Origin: Pantoea eucrina
GTDB taxonomy: Bacteria > Pseudomonadota > Gammaproteobacteria > Enterobacterales > Enterobacteriaceae
Assembly: GCF_001691555.1 (NCBI RefSeq)
Contig: NZ_MAYN01000008.1
Location: forward strand, 514,617 to 578,616
Direction of reading: 5' to 3'
DNA: 64,000 nt
Shown: one piece after another, positions 1 through 9,254 of the stretch
How the letters are laid out: each line of letters begins with the position of its first letter
Position numbering within the stretch: position 1 is the first letter of the stretch
Program-made: the position numbers and the translations under genes
Notes under the pieces: model-generated
Seen by the model: only the letters and a program-made list of their open reading frames with translations
The model's database searches: none
What the model was told of the DNA's origin: nothing

Positions 1-340
1 CATCCGGGCGAAGAAGCTGAAGCCGTTCAGTCGCCAGACCCCTACGGCGGCGCCTGCGTTTTACACCCAAACCGTTAAAGTGATAAATGCGGTAAACCCG
101 CTTGTGGTTGACGTGAAGGCCCTCCCGGCGCAATAACTGCCAGATGCGCCGGTAACCAAATCGCCGGCGTTCGAGTGCCAGATCTGTGATCCGTAGAGAC
201 AGTTGCTCGTCAGCGGTCGGACGCTGAGCCGAATAACGGCAGGTTGAAAGTTACAGACCGGCCAGACTGCAGGCACGGCGTTGAGACAGACCCGTTGTCT
301 CACTCATGACCTCCACGGCTTCCCGCTTCTGGTCTGTCAT
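1..340 (-). pseudogene. IS3-family orfB (transposase), internal stop, partial
   Basis: Starts at ATG 338-340, overlapping the orfA stop. The frame reads SETTGLSQRRACSLAG, then an in-frame TAA at 251-253, and continues with LALERRRFGYRRIWQLL and NHKRVYRIY, which are strongly conserved at the N-terminus of IS3-family orfB (the HTH_21 region before the DDE integrase core). The frame leaves the window at position 1 still open, so the rve/DDE domain is not visible. The stop codon and the orfA frameshift together indicate a nonfunctional copy. Confidence 0.75.
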
Positions 341-603
341 CAGAACTTTCGGCCTAGAGCTACCTGAAGCGCCTCCTTATCCAGCATGGTTTCAGCGAGC
401 AGCTTCCTGAGACGAGCATTCTCCTCTTCAAGCGACTTAAGCTGCTTCACTTCGGGAACTTCCATGCCGCCGAACTCCTTGCGCCAGGATAAAAGGTGGC
501 GTCTAAAATGGCATGCTTGCGGCAGAGTTCCCGGGCTGAAACCCCGGCTTCTGCCTCGCGGAGAATACTAACGATCTGTTCGTCGGAAAATCGCTTCTTC
601 ATG
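340..603 (-). pseudogene. IS3-family orfA (HTH protein), frameshifted
   Basis: Reading from 603 leftward gives MKKRFSDEQIVSILREAEAG and onward, the classic N-terminus of IS3-family orfA, up to about residue 37 (the DATFY motif). One base appears to be missing near 486-488. Shifting frame there restores the tryptophan after DATFY and a leucine-zipper-like segment (KSLEEENARLRKLLAE) that ends at GRKF and a TGA at 340-342. Without the shift the frame stops after about 51 residues. The intact protein would bind terminal repeats and supply the N-terminal part of the frameshift-fused transposase. Confidence 0.75.
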
Positions 604-871
604 AGGATGTCCTCATGTGGCTTATGAAGACATTACTAACATCACGGTGTATTAATCAACGGGGAGCAGGTCAATATGAGGTGCGAGCCTGAAACAGGCC
701 ACGCATATAAGGTAGGATCGTTACTTTGCTATACCAGATTCCATCTGGCGAAAGATACAAGTAAGCGTTTCTTCGATCTTTATCATCTGTTTCTTTACTT
801 TTGATCGGGCAGTTTACATAGTAAATTCTCCAGATGTGGGAGAATGCTTTGCATTTAAGCTACTGAATAGT

Positions 872-947
<76 letters not shown>

Positions 948-1156
948 AATCTTTGTTGTTATCTGACTCTTTTCCTCTGATTTCCAGTTTCTTCCTGCGT
1001 AACGCTTCTCTGTCAGTTCTGGCTGCAACTCTGCTGTCTGCAACGCACGCTTTATAGCGGCGGCTATTCCGTTTGCGAAAATGAAGGATGCGCAGAAAGC
1101 GCGGAGAAAAGCGGGACGTGTTGCACTGAGGGCAGGCTGGCAGGCACAAGAGAGCA

Positions 1157-1176
1157 GGGCGGGCCGAAGCCCGCCC
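1157..1176 (-). terminator. Stem-loop downstream of nupC
   Basis: Perfect 8-bp stem GGGCGGGC/GCCCGCCC with a CGAA loop, seven bases past the nupC stop. The following bases on the minus strand are only moderately T-rich, so this may be a weak intrinsic terminator or a transcript-stabilising hairpin. Confidence 0.55.
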
Positions 1177-1182
1177 GGAGAA

Positions 1183-2373
1183 TCAGAACGCGAGTACCAG
1201 ACCGGCAATCGCAGCAGAGAGTACGCTGACCAGCGTAGAGCCGTAGAGCAGCTTCAGACCAAAGCGGGATACCACATTGCCCTGTTCTTCGTGCAGGCCT
1301 TTGATCGCGCCGGCAACAATGCCGATGGATGAGAAGTTAGCGAACGACACCAGGAACACCGAAAGGATGCCCTCAGCGTTCGGTGACAGCTGGCCCGCGA
1401 CTTTCTGCAGATCCATCATCGCCACAAATTCGTTAGAAACCAGTTTGGTAGCCATGATACTGCCAACCTGCAGCGCTTCATGAGCCGGAACACCCATTAC
1501 CCAGGCAAACGGATAGAAGACATAGCCCAGCACACCCTGGAAGCTGATGCCGAAAATCAGGTCAAACAGCGCATTCAGCCCGGAGATCAGGGCGATAAAG
1601 CCAATCAGCATAGCGGCAACGATGATCGCTACTTTAAAACCGGCAAGAATATATTCACCCAGCATCTCAAAGAAGCTCTGACCTTTATGCAGGTCCTGCA
1701 GCTGCAGATCTTCTTCGTTTTCTACGCGGTAAGGGTTGATCAGCGACAGAACAATAAAGGTACTGAACATATTCAGCACCAGTGCGGCGACCACATATTT
1801 CGGCTGCAGCATGGTCATGTAGGCGCCAACAATCGACATCGATACGGTCGACATAGCGGTAGCCGCCATGGTGTACATACGGCGCTGCGACATTTTGCCA
1901 AGAATATCTTTATACGCGATGAAGTTTTCTGACTGTCCCAGAATCAGAGAACTGACGGCGTTGAAAGACTCCAGCTTGCCCATGCCGTTTACTTTTGACA
2001 GCACGGTTCCGATACCGCGTATGATCCACGGCAGAATACGAAAATGCTGCAAAATACCGATCAGCGCAGAGATAAAGACGATAGGGCATAAAACATTAAG
2101 GAAGAAGAAGGCGAGGCCCTTTTCATTCATGCCGCCAAAAACAAAGTTAGTGCCTTCCCCGGCATACTTCAGCAGGTAATCAAACATGCTGGCAAAGCCT
2201 TTAACAAAGCCCAGACCGGCTTCAGAGGTCAGGAAAAACCACGCCAGCAGGAGTTCAATCACTAAAAGCTGTGCAATATAGCGAAAGCGAATACTTTTAC
2301 GGTCGTGACTGACCAGCAGGGCCAGCACGCCGACGACCACCAGTGCTAAAAGGAAATGCAAAATATGGGACAT
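1183..2373 (-). CDS. nupC: Nucleoside:H+ symporter NupC
   Basis: A 396-residue protein of the concentrative nucleoside transporter family, close to the 400 residues of E. coli NupC and readable along it nearly end to end. Family role: proton-driven uptake of nucleosides across the inner membrane. The sequence has the N-terminal hydrophobic helices, then the Gate and C-terminal domains with the characteristic motifs [13 protein letters not shown] and [10 protein letters not shown] that form the nucleoside and cation site. The start at 2371-2373 is preceded by GGAGCC. It is divergent from mntH across a 365-bp intergenic region. No frameshift or odd composition seen. E. coli nupC is controlled by CRP and CytR; I did not find a convincing CytR/CRP site here. 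Confidence 0.96.
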   Translation of the reverse strand: MSHILHFLLALVVVGVLALLVSHDRKSIRFRYIAQLLVIELLLAWFFLTSEAGLGFVKGFASMFDYLLKYAGEGTNFVFGGMNEKGLAFFFLNVLCPIVFISALIGILQHFRILPWIIRGIGTVLSKVNGMGKLESFNAVSSLILGQSENFIAYKDILGKMSQRRMYTMAATAMSTVSMSIVGAYMTMLQPKYVVAALVLNMFSTFIVLSLINPYRVENEEDLQLQDLHKGQSFFEMLGEYILAGFKVAIIVAAMLIGFIALISGLNALFDLIFGISFQGVLGYVFYPFAWVMGVPAHEALQVGSIMATKLVSNEFVAMMDLQKVAGQLSPNAEGILSVFLVSFANFSSIGIVAGAIKGLHEEQGNVVSRFGLKLLYGSTLVSVLSAAIAGLVLAF

Positions 2374-2738
2374 ATCGGCTCCAAATTTGAGGAGGGTTGT
2401 ATTTTGCTGCGTATTCTATGTAACACGTTACTTAAAAACGAGATCAAACCCGCATTATAAGTATTCAGTATCGCAATTTTTTCCGGATAACTCTGCCTGC
2501 TCACATCACCGTAACAAACTGCTCACACAATTTATCCACACAGAGATTGTTTATAATTTGTTCCGGGCGTAGAGTAAAACCGGGCTATGCTTTGCCTGTG
2601 GCCGATCTTTGCGTTGATGTATAGCATTGGCTATACTTTATAGCACCATCTATTACTGCGATAAATATAACCAGATTTACTCGCCTGTAAGCCTCTTTAA
2701 ACTCAACGGGTCTACACGCGTCAGGACAGGATCACACT
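2374..2738. other. Divergent nupC/mntH intergenic region
   Basis: This 365-bp stretch between the two divergent starts is AT-rich in its left two thirds. It contains a clear MntR-like palindrome near 2619-2636 (entered separately), overlapping a plausible -10 TATACT at 2632-2637 with TTTGCG at 2608-2613 as a possible -35 for mntH. No convincing open frame, RNA gene or repeat was seen in it. Confidence 0.6.
2619..2636 (+). promoter_or_regulatory. MntR-box-like operator upstream of mntH
   Basis: Perfect palindrome GTATAGC-ATTG-GCTATAC. Its 7-4-7 geometry and core match the manganese-responsive MntR site of E. coli mntH (ACATAGC-N4-GCTATGT, from memory). It overlaps the putative -10 hexamer of mntH, as expected for repression by Mn-loaded MntR. 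Confidence 0.75.
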
Positions 2739-3980
2739 ATGTCAGAAAGCCGCACCGCAGAGCGCGCCGCCCGCGGAGCCAGAAAACTCAAGCTTGCCCT
2801 GCTTGGACCGGCATTCATTGCCGCTATCGGTTATATCGATCCGGGTAATTTTGCCACCAATATTCAGGCAGGAGCGGCTTACGGCTATAAGCTGCTGTGG
2901 GTGGTGGTGTGGGCAAACGTAATGGCCATGCTGATCCAGCTGATGTCAGCCAAACTGGGGATCGCCACCGGTAAAAATCTGGCGGAGCACATACGCGACC
3001 GTTTTCCACGTCCCGCCGTCTGGTTCTACTGGGTGCAGGCCGAAATCATCGCGATGGCGACTGACCTGGCGGAGTTTATCGGCGCGGCACTGGGCTTTAA
3101 ACTGCTGCTGGGCATCTCACTTCTGCAGGGCGCGGTACTGACGGGAATTGCGACATTTTTGATCCTGATGCTGCAAAGCCGTGGACAGAAACCCCTGGAG
3201 CGGGTGATTGGTGGCCTGCTGCTGTTTGTCGCCGCAGCCTATATTGTGGAACTCTTTTTTTCTCAGCCCAGCGTCAGTCAGCTCCTCACCGGTATGGCTC
3301 TGCCTTCGCTGCCGGGCTCTGATGCGGTATTTCTGGCAGCCGGTGTACTGGGTGCAACCATTATGCCGCACGTTATCTATCTGCATTCAGCGCTGACTCA
3401 GCACGGTAATAAAGGCACTAAAGCAGAACGTTACTCCTCTACCAAGCTGGATGTGGCGATCGCCATGACCATTGCCGGTTTCGTTAACCTGGCGATGATG
3501 GCTACGGCAGCGGCGGCGTTTCACTTCAGCGGACACACCTCCATTGTTGATCTCGATCAGGCGTACCTGACGCTGGAACCGCTGCTCGGGCAGGCCGCGG
3601 CAATTGTCTTTGGGCTGAGCCTGGTGGCGGCCGGACTCTCTTCCACGGTGGTCGGCACCCTGGCAGGGCAGGTAGTGATGCAGGGCTTTATCCGGTTTCA
3701 TATTCCGCTGTGGGTCCGGCGGGTAATTACCATGCTGCCCTCGTTTATTGTTATCTGGGCTGGCTGGGACCCGACGCGCATTCTGGTGATGAGTCAGGTG
3801 CTGCTGAGCTTTGGCATCGCGCTGGCGCTGATCCCGCTGCTGGCATTTACCGGTAATCGTGAACTGATGGGAGATGAACTGGTGAACTCCCGCCTGATGC
3901 AGAACACCGGCCGGCTGATTGTGATGCTGGTGGTGGCACTGAACATCTATTTACTGGTGGGGGAGGCGCTCGGCTGGTAG
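2739..3980 (+). CDS. mntH: Manganese/proton symporter MntH (Nramp family)
   Basis: 413 residues against 412 in E. coli MntH, with near-continuous similarity. Nramp proteins import Mn2+ (and some Fe2+) with protons through the inner membrane. The metal-site motif DPGNFATN follows the first helix, and the second metal-binding segment is visible around [11 protein letters not shown]. About eleven hydrophobic helices are present. It is preceded by an MntR-like palindrome about 100 bp upstream, so repression by manganese is likely. Its right-hand neighbour in the opposite direction is a YpeC-like secreted protein, the same neighbourhood as in E. coli. Nothing unusual in length or motifs. Confidence 0.97.
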   Translation: MSESRTAERAARGARKLKLALLGPAFIAAIGYIDPGNFATNIQAGAAYGYKLLWVVVWANVMAMLIQLMSAKLGIATGKNLAEHIRDRFPRPAVWFYWVQAEIIAMATDLAEFIGAALGFKLLLGISLLQGAVLTGIATFLILMLQSRGQKPLERVIGGLLLFVAAAYIVELFFSQPSVSQLLTGMALPSLPGSDAVFLAAGVLGATIMPHVIYLHSALTQHGNKGTKAERYSSTKLDVAIAMTIAGFVNLAMMATAAAAFHFSGHTSIVDLDQAYLTLEPLLGQAAAIVFGLSLVAAGLSSTVVGTLAGQVVMQGFIRFHIPLWVRRVITMLPSFIVIWAGWDPTRILVMSQVLLSFGIALALIPLLAFTGNRELMGDELVNSRLMQNTGRLIVMLVVALNIYLLVGEALGW

Positions 3981-3982
3981 CG

Positions 3983-4006
3983 TAAAAACCGGCGCGAAAG
4001 CGCCGG
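3983..4006 (-). terminator. Intrinsic terminator of ypeC-like gene
   Basis: CCGGCGC-GAAA-GCGCCGG stem-loop at 3989-4006. On the minus strand it is followed at once by TTTTTACG, a standard rho-independent terminator for the leftward gene. It may also help end mntH from the other side. Confidence 0.8.
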
Positions 4007-4014
4007 GAGAGGGA

Positions 4015-4374
4015 TCAGTGATGGTGGTCATGATGATCATGATGATGATGCGGCGGGCCACCGTGTCGCCAGTGCTCGCGACGTTCCCGCTCATGCCGGC
4101 GTCGTTCATGTTCGCGGTCGCGCTCCCACGCTTTATGACGCTTCCACTCTTCATGACGCCACCAGCGATGCTCATTATACTGGTAGCGATCGTTCCACCA
4201 GCGCGGTTCACGCCAGTTGCCGCCATCCCAGTAATAGCCGCGACGGTCGCGTTCACCCAGCTGTAAACTGACGCCGGGAGCAAGATTGATGGTAGCGCTG
4301 GTAGCATGGGCTGTGTGTGGCACCAGCGGCGATAATGTTGCCAGCAAAACGGCAACGAAAAGTGCAGATTTCAT
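4015..4374 (-). CDS. DUF2502 (YpeC-like) secreted His/Arg-rich protein
   Basis: 119 residues from the ATG at 4372-4374, which has an ideal AAGGAGA ribosome site; an in-frame start 17 codons upstream has no such support. Residues 1-23 form a signal peptide (MKSALFVAVLLATLSPLVPH, then a typical AHA cleavage region), so export to the periplasm is likely. The middle carries the family pattern LQLGERDRRGYYWDGGNWRE followed by Trp/Arg-rich segments. The C-terminus is a His run (GPPHHHHDHHDHHH). E. coli ypeC sits at the same place beside mntH. The function of the family is unknown. The His tail suggests metal binding, but that is inference. Confidence 0.82.
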   Translation of the reverse strand: MKSALFVAVLLATLSPLVPHTAHATSATINLAPGVSLQLGERDRRGYYWDGGNWREPRWWNDRYQYNEHRWWRHEEWKRHKAWERDREHERRRHERERREHWRHGGPPHHHHDHHDHHH

Positions 4375-4522
4375 GTTATCTCCTTGCGACAGCTTATCAC
4401 TGCTGTCGTCAGGCCAGTGTGCCACATCGGACCAGCTTAGCCTTGAGATTTAGTCTGAAAAAACACGACGGCAGCAGATTATGTGGGCTGTTAATAGTCT
4501 CTGCTGCCGTAAAAGAGAGCGG

Positions 4523-5512
4523 TTACATCAGGATCTGATCAATGGACTGCAGCTCTTCAGAGGTAAGCGCCGGCTGGCTCAGCATGGCTACTGCATCGTC
4601 AATCTGCGCGGTTTTGCTGGCACCAATCAACACAGAAGTGATGCGTGGATCGCGTAATACCCAGCTGAGCGCCATCTGCGCCAGTTTCTGCCCGCGCTGC
4701 TGCGCCAGCGTCTGCAATTGCCGGACTCTTTCCATTTTCTCTGCGGTAAGCTGGTCCTCATTCAGAAATTTACTGCCGCTGGCGGCGCGTGAATCCTGCG
4801 GAACACCCTGTAAATAGCGATCGGTCAGTATGCCGCCCGCCAGCGGCGAAAAGGCGATGCAGCCGGTTCCCTGTTCGCCCAGCACATCCAGCAGACCCTG
4901 TTCAGGACCGCGTTCAAACAGAGAATAACGTGGCTGATGAATCAGACACGGCGTGCCCAGTTCACGCAGCAGCGCTATGGCGCGTGCGGCCTGCTCAGCC
5001 GGATAATTAGAAAGCGCAACGTAGAGCGCTTTCCCCTGACGCACGCAATGGTCGAGCGCGCGCATCGTCTCTTCCAGCGGCGTATGCGGATCGGGACGAT
5101 GATGATAAAAGATATCCACATACTCCAGTCCCATGCGTTTCAGGCTCTGATCGAGACTGGCAATCAGGTATTTACGCGAACCCCAGTCACCATAGGGGCC
5201 ATCCCACATGGTGTATCCCGCTTTAGTCGAAATCACCAGCTCATCGCGCAGACCGGAAAAATCCTCCCGTAAAATACGGCCAAAGTTACTCTCTGCTGAG
5301 CCGGGCGGCGGACCATAGTTATTGGCCAAATCGAAATGGGTAATACCGCAATTAAAGGCGTGACGCAGCAGTTCGCGACTGGTATCAACGCGCGTCGCAT
5401 CACCAAAGTTGTGCCAGAGTCCCAGTGAAATAGCGGGCAGTTTCAGGCCGCTTTGGCCACTGCGGCGATAGTGCATCTGCTGATAGCGATCGGGATAAGG
5501 AAAAACAGGCAT
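4523..5512 (-). CDS. Aldo/keto reductase, YghZ/Gpr type
   Basis: 329-residue NADPH-dependent aldo/keto reductase. The N-terminus YRRSGQSGLKLPAISLGLWH and the phrase FDLANNYGPPPGSAESNFG are hallmarks of the YghZ (L-glyceraldehyde 3-phosphate reductase) subfamily, related to potassium-channel beta subunits. The (alpha/beta)8 catalytic tetrad is represented by Asp and Tyr in FDLANNYG, Lys in VISTKAGY and His in YHHRPD. Late GASK-type residues bind cofactor phosphate. YghZ relatives detoxify methylglyoxal and related aldehydes. It is divergent from ipdC with about 215 bp between the starts. The exact substrate cannot be read from sequence, so no symbol is given. Confidence 0.85.
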   Translation of the reverse strand: MPVFPYPDRYQQMHYRRSGQSGLKLPAISLGLWHNFGDATRVDTSRELLRHAFNCGITHFDLANNYGPPPGSAESNFGRILREDFSGLRDELVISTKAGYTMWDGPYGDWGSRKYLIASLDQSLKRMGLEYVDIFYHHRPDPHTPLEETMRALDHCVRQGKALYVALSNYPAEQAARAIALLRELGTPCLIHQPRYSLFERGPEQGLLDVLGEQGTGCIAFSPLAGGILTDRYLQGVPQDSRAASGSKFLNEDQLTAEKMERVRQLQTLAQQRGQKLAQMALSWVLRDPRITSVLIGASKTAQIDDAVAMLSQPALTSEELQSIDQILM

Positions 5513-5557
5513 GGCTTGAGGTTATCCTGTAATAAAAAAGCGTATTCTGGCCGCTCA

Positions 5558-5573
5558 GTGTATGCGTTTACAC
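5558..5573. promoter_or_regulatory. Palindrome between AKR and ipdC, possible regulator site
   Basis: GTGTA-N6-TACAC inverted repeat in the divergent intergenic region. TyrR regulates ipdC in relatives and prefers TGTAAA-N6-TTTACA. Here the half-site spacing is shorter, so this is not a proper TyrR box. Reported as a palindrome of unknown use. Confidence 0.3.
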
Positions 5574-5727
5574 TGCGTTAAAAAGCGTGAAAGATCCCAT
5601 TCTGCAGAGAGATATCATGCCGTAACGAATGCTTGCCATTGCGCCCGGTGCGATCGCGATGAAAAAGTCGCTTCATTTCAGACCCATCACTGATACTCCA
5701 GAACATTCCCCCTGGAAGGAGCATCAG

Positions 5728-7383
5728 ATGAAGACGTTCACCGTAAGCGACTATCTGTTACAGCGGCTGGAACAGGCTGGCATCCGTCACCTGTTTGGGG
5801 TGCCGGGCGATTATAATCTGCAGTTTCTCGACAGCGTGATCGCCCATCCGGCTATTACCTGGGTAGGCTGTGCCAATGAGCTTAATGCCGCCTATGCCGC
5901 TGACGGCTATGGTCGCTGTCAGGGAGCGGCGGCGCTGCTGACCACCTTTGGCGTAGGCGAACTGAGTGCCATCAACGGTATTGCCGGCAGCTACGCCGAG
6001 TATGTGCCGGTGATCCAGATTGTCGGTGCGCCGGCGCTGACGGTGCAGCAGCAGGGGGAGTGCGTACACCATTCGCTGGGTGACGGCGACTTTCATCCTT
6101 TCCTGCGTATGGCACAGGAGGTGAATGCGGCAACAGCGGTGCTGACGGCAGAAAACGCTGCAGCGGAGATTGACCGCGTGGTGAGCGTTGCGCTGCATGA
6201 ACACCGGCCTGGTTATCTGCTGCTGGCAGTGGACGTCGCCGCGGCTGCGATAGATCCGCCATTAGCACGCGCTGAGCCGCACAGTGAAAACGCAGATGCC
6301 GCCGCCGCGTTTGCGGCGGCGGCTGAGCGTCTGCTGGCACCGGCACAGCGCGTGGCGCTGCTGGCTGACTTTCTCGCCGCTCGCTGGGGCGTAGCCGCGC
6401 AGCTGGCCGGATTGCGCGAGCTGCGCGCGATCCCGGCAGCGACGCTGCTGATGGGCAAAGGGGTCCTGAATGAGCAGCAGGCCGGTTTTGTCGGCACGTA
6501 CGCGGCGGCGGGCAGCAGCGTGGCCATTCGGCAGGCAATTGAGGCGACGGATGTCACGCTGTGCGCAGGCGTGCGCTTCACCGATACCCTGACCGCTGGC
6601 TTCACCCAGCAGCTGCCTTCTGAGCGCCTTATCGATATTCAGCCGTTTTATACCAGCGTGGCGGGTGAACGCTTTGTGCTCACGATGAAAGAGGCGCTGG
6701 CCGCGCTGCAGCCGGTTTATCAGCGTCACTGCCAGCGCTGGGCAACCGGAGAGAGCATGAAGTGCGAGGAAAACCAGCAGATCGCTGCAGGGATAATCAC
6801 TCAGCAGGCATTCTGGCAGGCAATACAGCACTTCCTGCTGCCGGGTGATATTATCCTCGCCGATCAGGGCACGGCGGCATTTGGCGCTGCGGCCCTGCAG
6901 CTGCCGGAAGGGGCGCAGCTGCTGGTACAGCCGCTGTGGGGCTCGATTGGCTATACGCTGCCTGCGGCGTTTGGTGCACAGACAGCACGGCCCGACCGCC
7001 GGGTGATCCTGATCATTGGCGATGGCTCAGCGCAGCTGACTATTCAGGAGCTGGGCTCCATGCAGCGGGACGGCCAGCGCCCGGTTATTTTCCTTATCAA
7101 TAACGATGGCTATACCGTAGAGCGAGCCATTCACGGCCCGGAACAGCGTTATAATGACATTGCGCGCTGGAACTGGACCGCACTGCCGCAGGCAATGAGC
7201 CTGGAAGGGGCGGCGCAGAGCTGGCGGGTCAGTGAAACCGCGCAGCTGGAGGCCGCGATGGCGGTAGTCAGCGAAACCGCGCGTTTGTCGCTGATTGAAG
7301 TGGTAATGGAGAAACAGGATCTGCCGCCGCTGCTGCGTAAAGTCACCGCAGCCCTGCACCAGCGTAATAGTGGTGCAGTTTAA
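5728..7383 (+). CDS. ipdC: Indolepyruvate decarboxylase IpdC
   Basis: 551 residues starting at ATG 5728 behind GGAAGGAG; an upstream in-frame start would add 33 unrelated residues. Belongs to the thiamin-diphosphate-dependent 2-keto acid decarboxylases. The enzyme converts indole-3-pyruvate to indole-3-acetaldehyde, the committed step of the indolepyruvate route to the plant hormone auxin in Pantoea and Enterobacter. Visible: N-terminal HLFGVPGDYN, catalytic Glu51 in CANELNAAYA, the double-His region HHSLGDGDFH, and the C-terminal ThDP motif GDGSAQ...NNDGYT. It reads near-continuously along characterised IpdC proteins of about 550 residues. A phenylpyruvate decarboxylase is a less likely alternative. 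A clear terminator follows. Confidence 0.92.
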   Translation: MKTFTVSDYLLQRLEQAGIRHLFGVPGDYNLQFLDSVIAHPAITWVGCANELNAAYAADGYGRCQGAAALLTTFGVGELSAINGIAGSYAEYVPVIQIVGAPALTVQQQGECVHHSLGDGDFHPFLRMAQEVNAATAVLTAENAAAEIDRVVSVALHEHRPGYLLLAVDVAAAAIDPPLARAEPHSENADAAAAFAAAAERLLAPAQRVALLADFLAARWGVAAQLAGLRELRAIPAATLLMGKGVLNEQQAGFVGTYAAAGSSVAIRQAIEATDVTLCAGVRFTDTLTAGFTQQLPSERLIDIQPFYTSVAGERFVLTMKEALAALQPVYQRHCQRWATGESMKCEENQQIAAGIITQQAFWQAIQHFLLPGDIILADQGTAAFGAAALQLPEGAQLLVQPLWGSIGYTLPAAFGAQTARPDRRVILIIGDGSAQLTIQELGSMQRDGQRPVIFLINNDGYTVERAIHGPEQRYNDIARWNWTALPQAMSLEGAAQSWRVSETAQLEAAMAVVSETARLSLIEVVMEKQDLPPLLRKVTAALHQRNSGAV

Positions 7384-7446
7384 GAAAGTTGCCTCTATAC
7401 AGATGGCCTGACAATCGCCAGGCTGTGCATCACACTGGATTAACCG

Positions 7447-7478
7447 CGTCCGCCTCACCGGCGGGCGTTGTTGTTTTA
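7447..7478 (+). terminator. Intrinsic terminator of ipdC
   Basis: Eight-base-pair stem CGTCCGCC/GGCGGGCG (one T-G pair) with loop TCACC at 7447-7467, followed by TTGTTGTTTT. It lies 63 bp past the ipdC stop and before the glk promoter region. Confidence 0.8.
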
Positions 7479-7535
7479 TTGGCAGGCTTCTATAGTGTTT
7501 GCCACTATTTATGACCCAAGCGGAGCAGCAGAAGA

Positions 7536-8501
7536 ATGACAAAATACGCCCTGGTCGGCGATGTGGGCGGCACCAACGCTCGTCTCGCGCTGTGTGAGGT
7601 TGAGACCGGCGCCATCTCACACGCCAAAACATTCTCCACATCAGACTACGACAATCTTGAAGCCGTTATCCGTTTTTATCTGGCGGAGCAGCAGCAGGCA
7701 GTGACGGATGGCTGTATTGCTATCGCCTGTCCGATCACCGAAGACTGGGTCGAGATGACCAACCACGACTGGGCATTCTCAACGCGTCAGATGAAACAGA
7801 ATCTGGGCTTCAGCACGCTGGAAATTATCAACGACTTCACCGCCGTCTCCATGGCGATCCCGATGCTGACAGACAATGAAGTGATCCAGTTTGGCGGAAA
7901 AGCGCCGGTTAAAGATAAGCCGATTGCCATTTACGGCGCGGGCACCGGACTGGGCGTCAGCCATCTGGTACATGTGAATCAGCGCTGGGTCAGTCTGCCG
8001 GGCGAGGGCGGACACGTCGATTTCGCACCAAACAGCGAAGAGGAAGATCAGATCCTTGAAGTGCTGCGGGCAGAAATGGGCCACGTTTCGGCCGAGCGCG
8101 TGCTGTCAGGTGCCGGACTGGTTAATCTTTACCGCGCGATTGTGAAATCAGACGCGCGTGAGCCGCAAAACCTCAAGCCAAAAGATGTGACCGAGCGTGC
8201 ATTGCAGGATACCTGTATCGACTGCCGCCGCGCGCTGACGCTGTTCTGCGTGATTATGGGACGCTTTGGCGGGAACCTGGCGCTGAATCTCGGCACTTTT
8301 GGTGGCGTCTATATTGCGGGCGGCATCGTGCCGCGTTTCCTGGAGTTTTTCAAAGCCTCCGGCTTCCGCGCGGCATTTGAAGACAAAGGGCGCTTCCGCG
8401 ACTATCTGGTCGATATTCCGGTGTATATGATCACACACGATCAGCCCGGCCTGCTGGGTGCCGGTGCGCATCTGCGTCAGGCGCTGGGTCGCGTGCTCTG
8501 A
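7536..8501 (+). CDS. glk: Glucokinase
   Basis: 321 residues, exactly the E. coli Glk length. Phosphorylates cytoplasmic glucose with ATP to glucose 6-phosphate. The phosphate-binding motif [12 protein letters not shown] is at residues 8-19. The glucose-contacting NDFTAV and the GEGGHVDF segment (catalytic region with the conserved His-Glu environment) follow, and [11 protein letters not shown] provides the ATP-side loop. It is the bacterial hexokinase-like Glk type, not the ROK type. Convergent with ypdB; a shared hairpin lies between the two stops. Confidence 0.97.
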   Translation: MTKYALVGDVGGTNARLALCEVETGAISHAKTFSTSDYDNLEAVIRFYLAEQQQAVTDGCIAIACPITEDWVEMTNHDWAFSTRQMKQNLGFSTLEIINDFTAVSMAIPMLTDNEVIQFGGKAPVKDKPIAIYGAGTGLGVSHLVHVNQRWVSLPGEGGHVDFAPNSEEEDQILEVLRAEMGHVSAERVLSGAGLVNLYRAIVKSDAREPQNLKPKDVTERALQDTCIDCRRALTLFCVIMGRFGGNLALNLGTFGGVYIAGGIVPRFLEFFKASGFRAAFEDKGRFRDYLVDIPVYMITHDQPGLLGAGAHLRQALGRVL

Positions 8502-8507
8502 GGTACC

Positions 8508-8531
8508 GGCGGACGGCGCGGGTCGTCCGCC
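8508..8531. terminator. Bidirectional hairpin between glk and ypdB
   Basis: GGCGGACG/CGTCCGCC 8-bp perfect stem with an 8-base loop immediately after the glk stop and touching the ypdB stop. No long T-run on either strand. It probably serves both convergent genes. Confidence 0.6.
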
Positions 8532-9254
8532 TTACAGCCGCATCAGCTGCCGGAACGGTCTGGCTTTACTGCGGCTTACCGGAACCTGCGCCTCCAGATC
8601 GCGCAGCTTCACCAGATAGGTATTATTAAACCACGGCTCTATCTCGCGAATTTTACTCAGATTCACGCAGTAAGAGCGATGACAGCGAAAAAACAGCGTC
8701 TCCGGTAGCCGGCTGCAGAATTCACTGATGGCCACCGACATGACGTAAGCTTCCCGCCGCGTATAAACAAACGTCAGCTTCTCATGCGCTTCCACATAGT
8801 AAATATCGTTGATATCGGTAACGATAATGCGCTCATCTTTCTGCAGATTTACCGTCTGTGGCGTGACTGCCAGGCTGCTCTGCAGCGGCGGCGGCTGCGT
8901 GGCGGCCTCCAGCTTGTTCAGCATGGTGATAATGCGCGCCTCATGATAGGGCTTAAGGATGTAATCAAAGGCGTCGAGTTCGAATGCCTCCACCGCATGA
9001 TCTTTCCAGGCGGTGATAAAAACAATCAGGGGCTTGTGGGTAAACTGATGAATATTCTGCGCCAGCAGCATGCCGTCCAGCGACGGAATATTAATATCGA
9101 GAAAAATCACGTCAACCCGATGCGTCTGCAGATATTTCAGTACATCCAGCCCGTCATCAAAGCTTGCTTCTACGGTGATCTGACTGTGCTGCTGAATCAT
9201 CCAGCTAAGCTCCTGGCGCGCCAGAAACTCATCTTCCACAATTATGGCTTTCAT
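8532..9254 (-). CDS. ypdB: LytTR-family response regulator YpdB (PyrR)
   Basis: 240 residues, strongly similar to E. coli YpdB (244). The receiver domain (1-120) has the acidic pocket VEDE at the start, the phosphoacceptor Asp53 in [12 protein letters not shown] and the Lys of DYILKPY. A linker precedes a LytTR DNA-binding domain (about 135-240) with [18 protein letters not shown] and [12 protein letters not shown]. In E. coli YpdA/YpdB responds to external pyruvate and activates yhjX. A yhjX homologue with a matching upstream direct repeat lies 10 kb away at 19542-20759. The start overlaps the ypdA stop by ATGA, so the pair is translationally coupled. A histidine kinase partner is adjacent. 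Confidence 0.95.
   Translation of the reverse strand: MKAIIVEDEFLARQELSWMIQQHSQITVEASFDDGLDVLKYLQTHRVDVIFLDINIPSLDGMLLAQNIHQFTHKPLIVFITAWKDHAVEAFELDAFDYILKPYHEARIITMLNKLEAATQPPPLQSSLAVTPQTVNLQKDERIIVTDINDIYYVEAHEKLTFVYTRREAYVMSVAISEFCSRLPETLFFRCHRSYCVNLSKIREIEPWFNNTYLVKLRDLEAQVPVSRSKARPFRQLMRL

Larger units (their letters stand above)
1..673 (-). mobile_element. Decayed IS3-family insertion sequence, cut by window edge
   Basis: The minus strand encodes the two overlapping frames typical of IS3-family elements: a short helix-turn-helix orfA and the start of an integrase-type orfB, joined by a TGATGA overlap at 338-342. The element appears to end at 673, where the outward sequence starts TGACCTGCTCCCCGTTGATT, resembling terminal repeats of IS407-like members of the family. 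Both frames are damaged (frameshift in orfA, in-frame stop in orfB), so this copy is almost certainly dead. Only one end is inside the window, so neither the second terminal repeat nor a target duplication can be checked. Family call from protein similarity; subgroup is a guess. Confidence 0.8.

Noticed and set aside
5558-5573. TyrR box for ipdC
   Set aside because: Half-sites TGTA/TACA are present but six bases apart instead of ten, so the TyrR consensus is not met; kept only as a palindrome.
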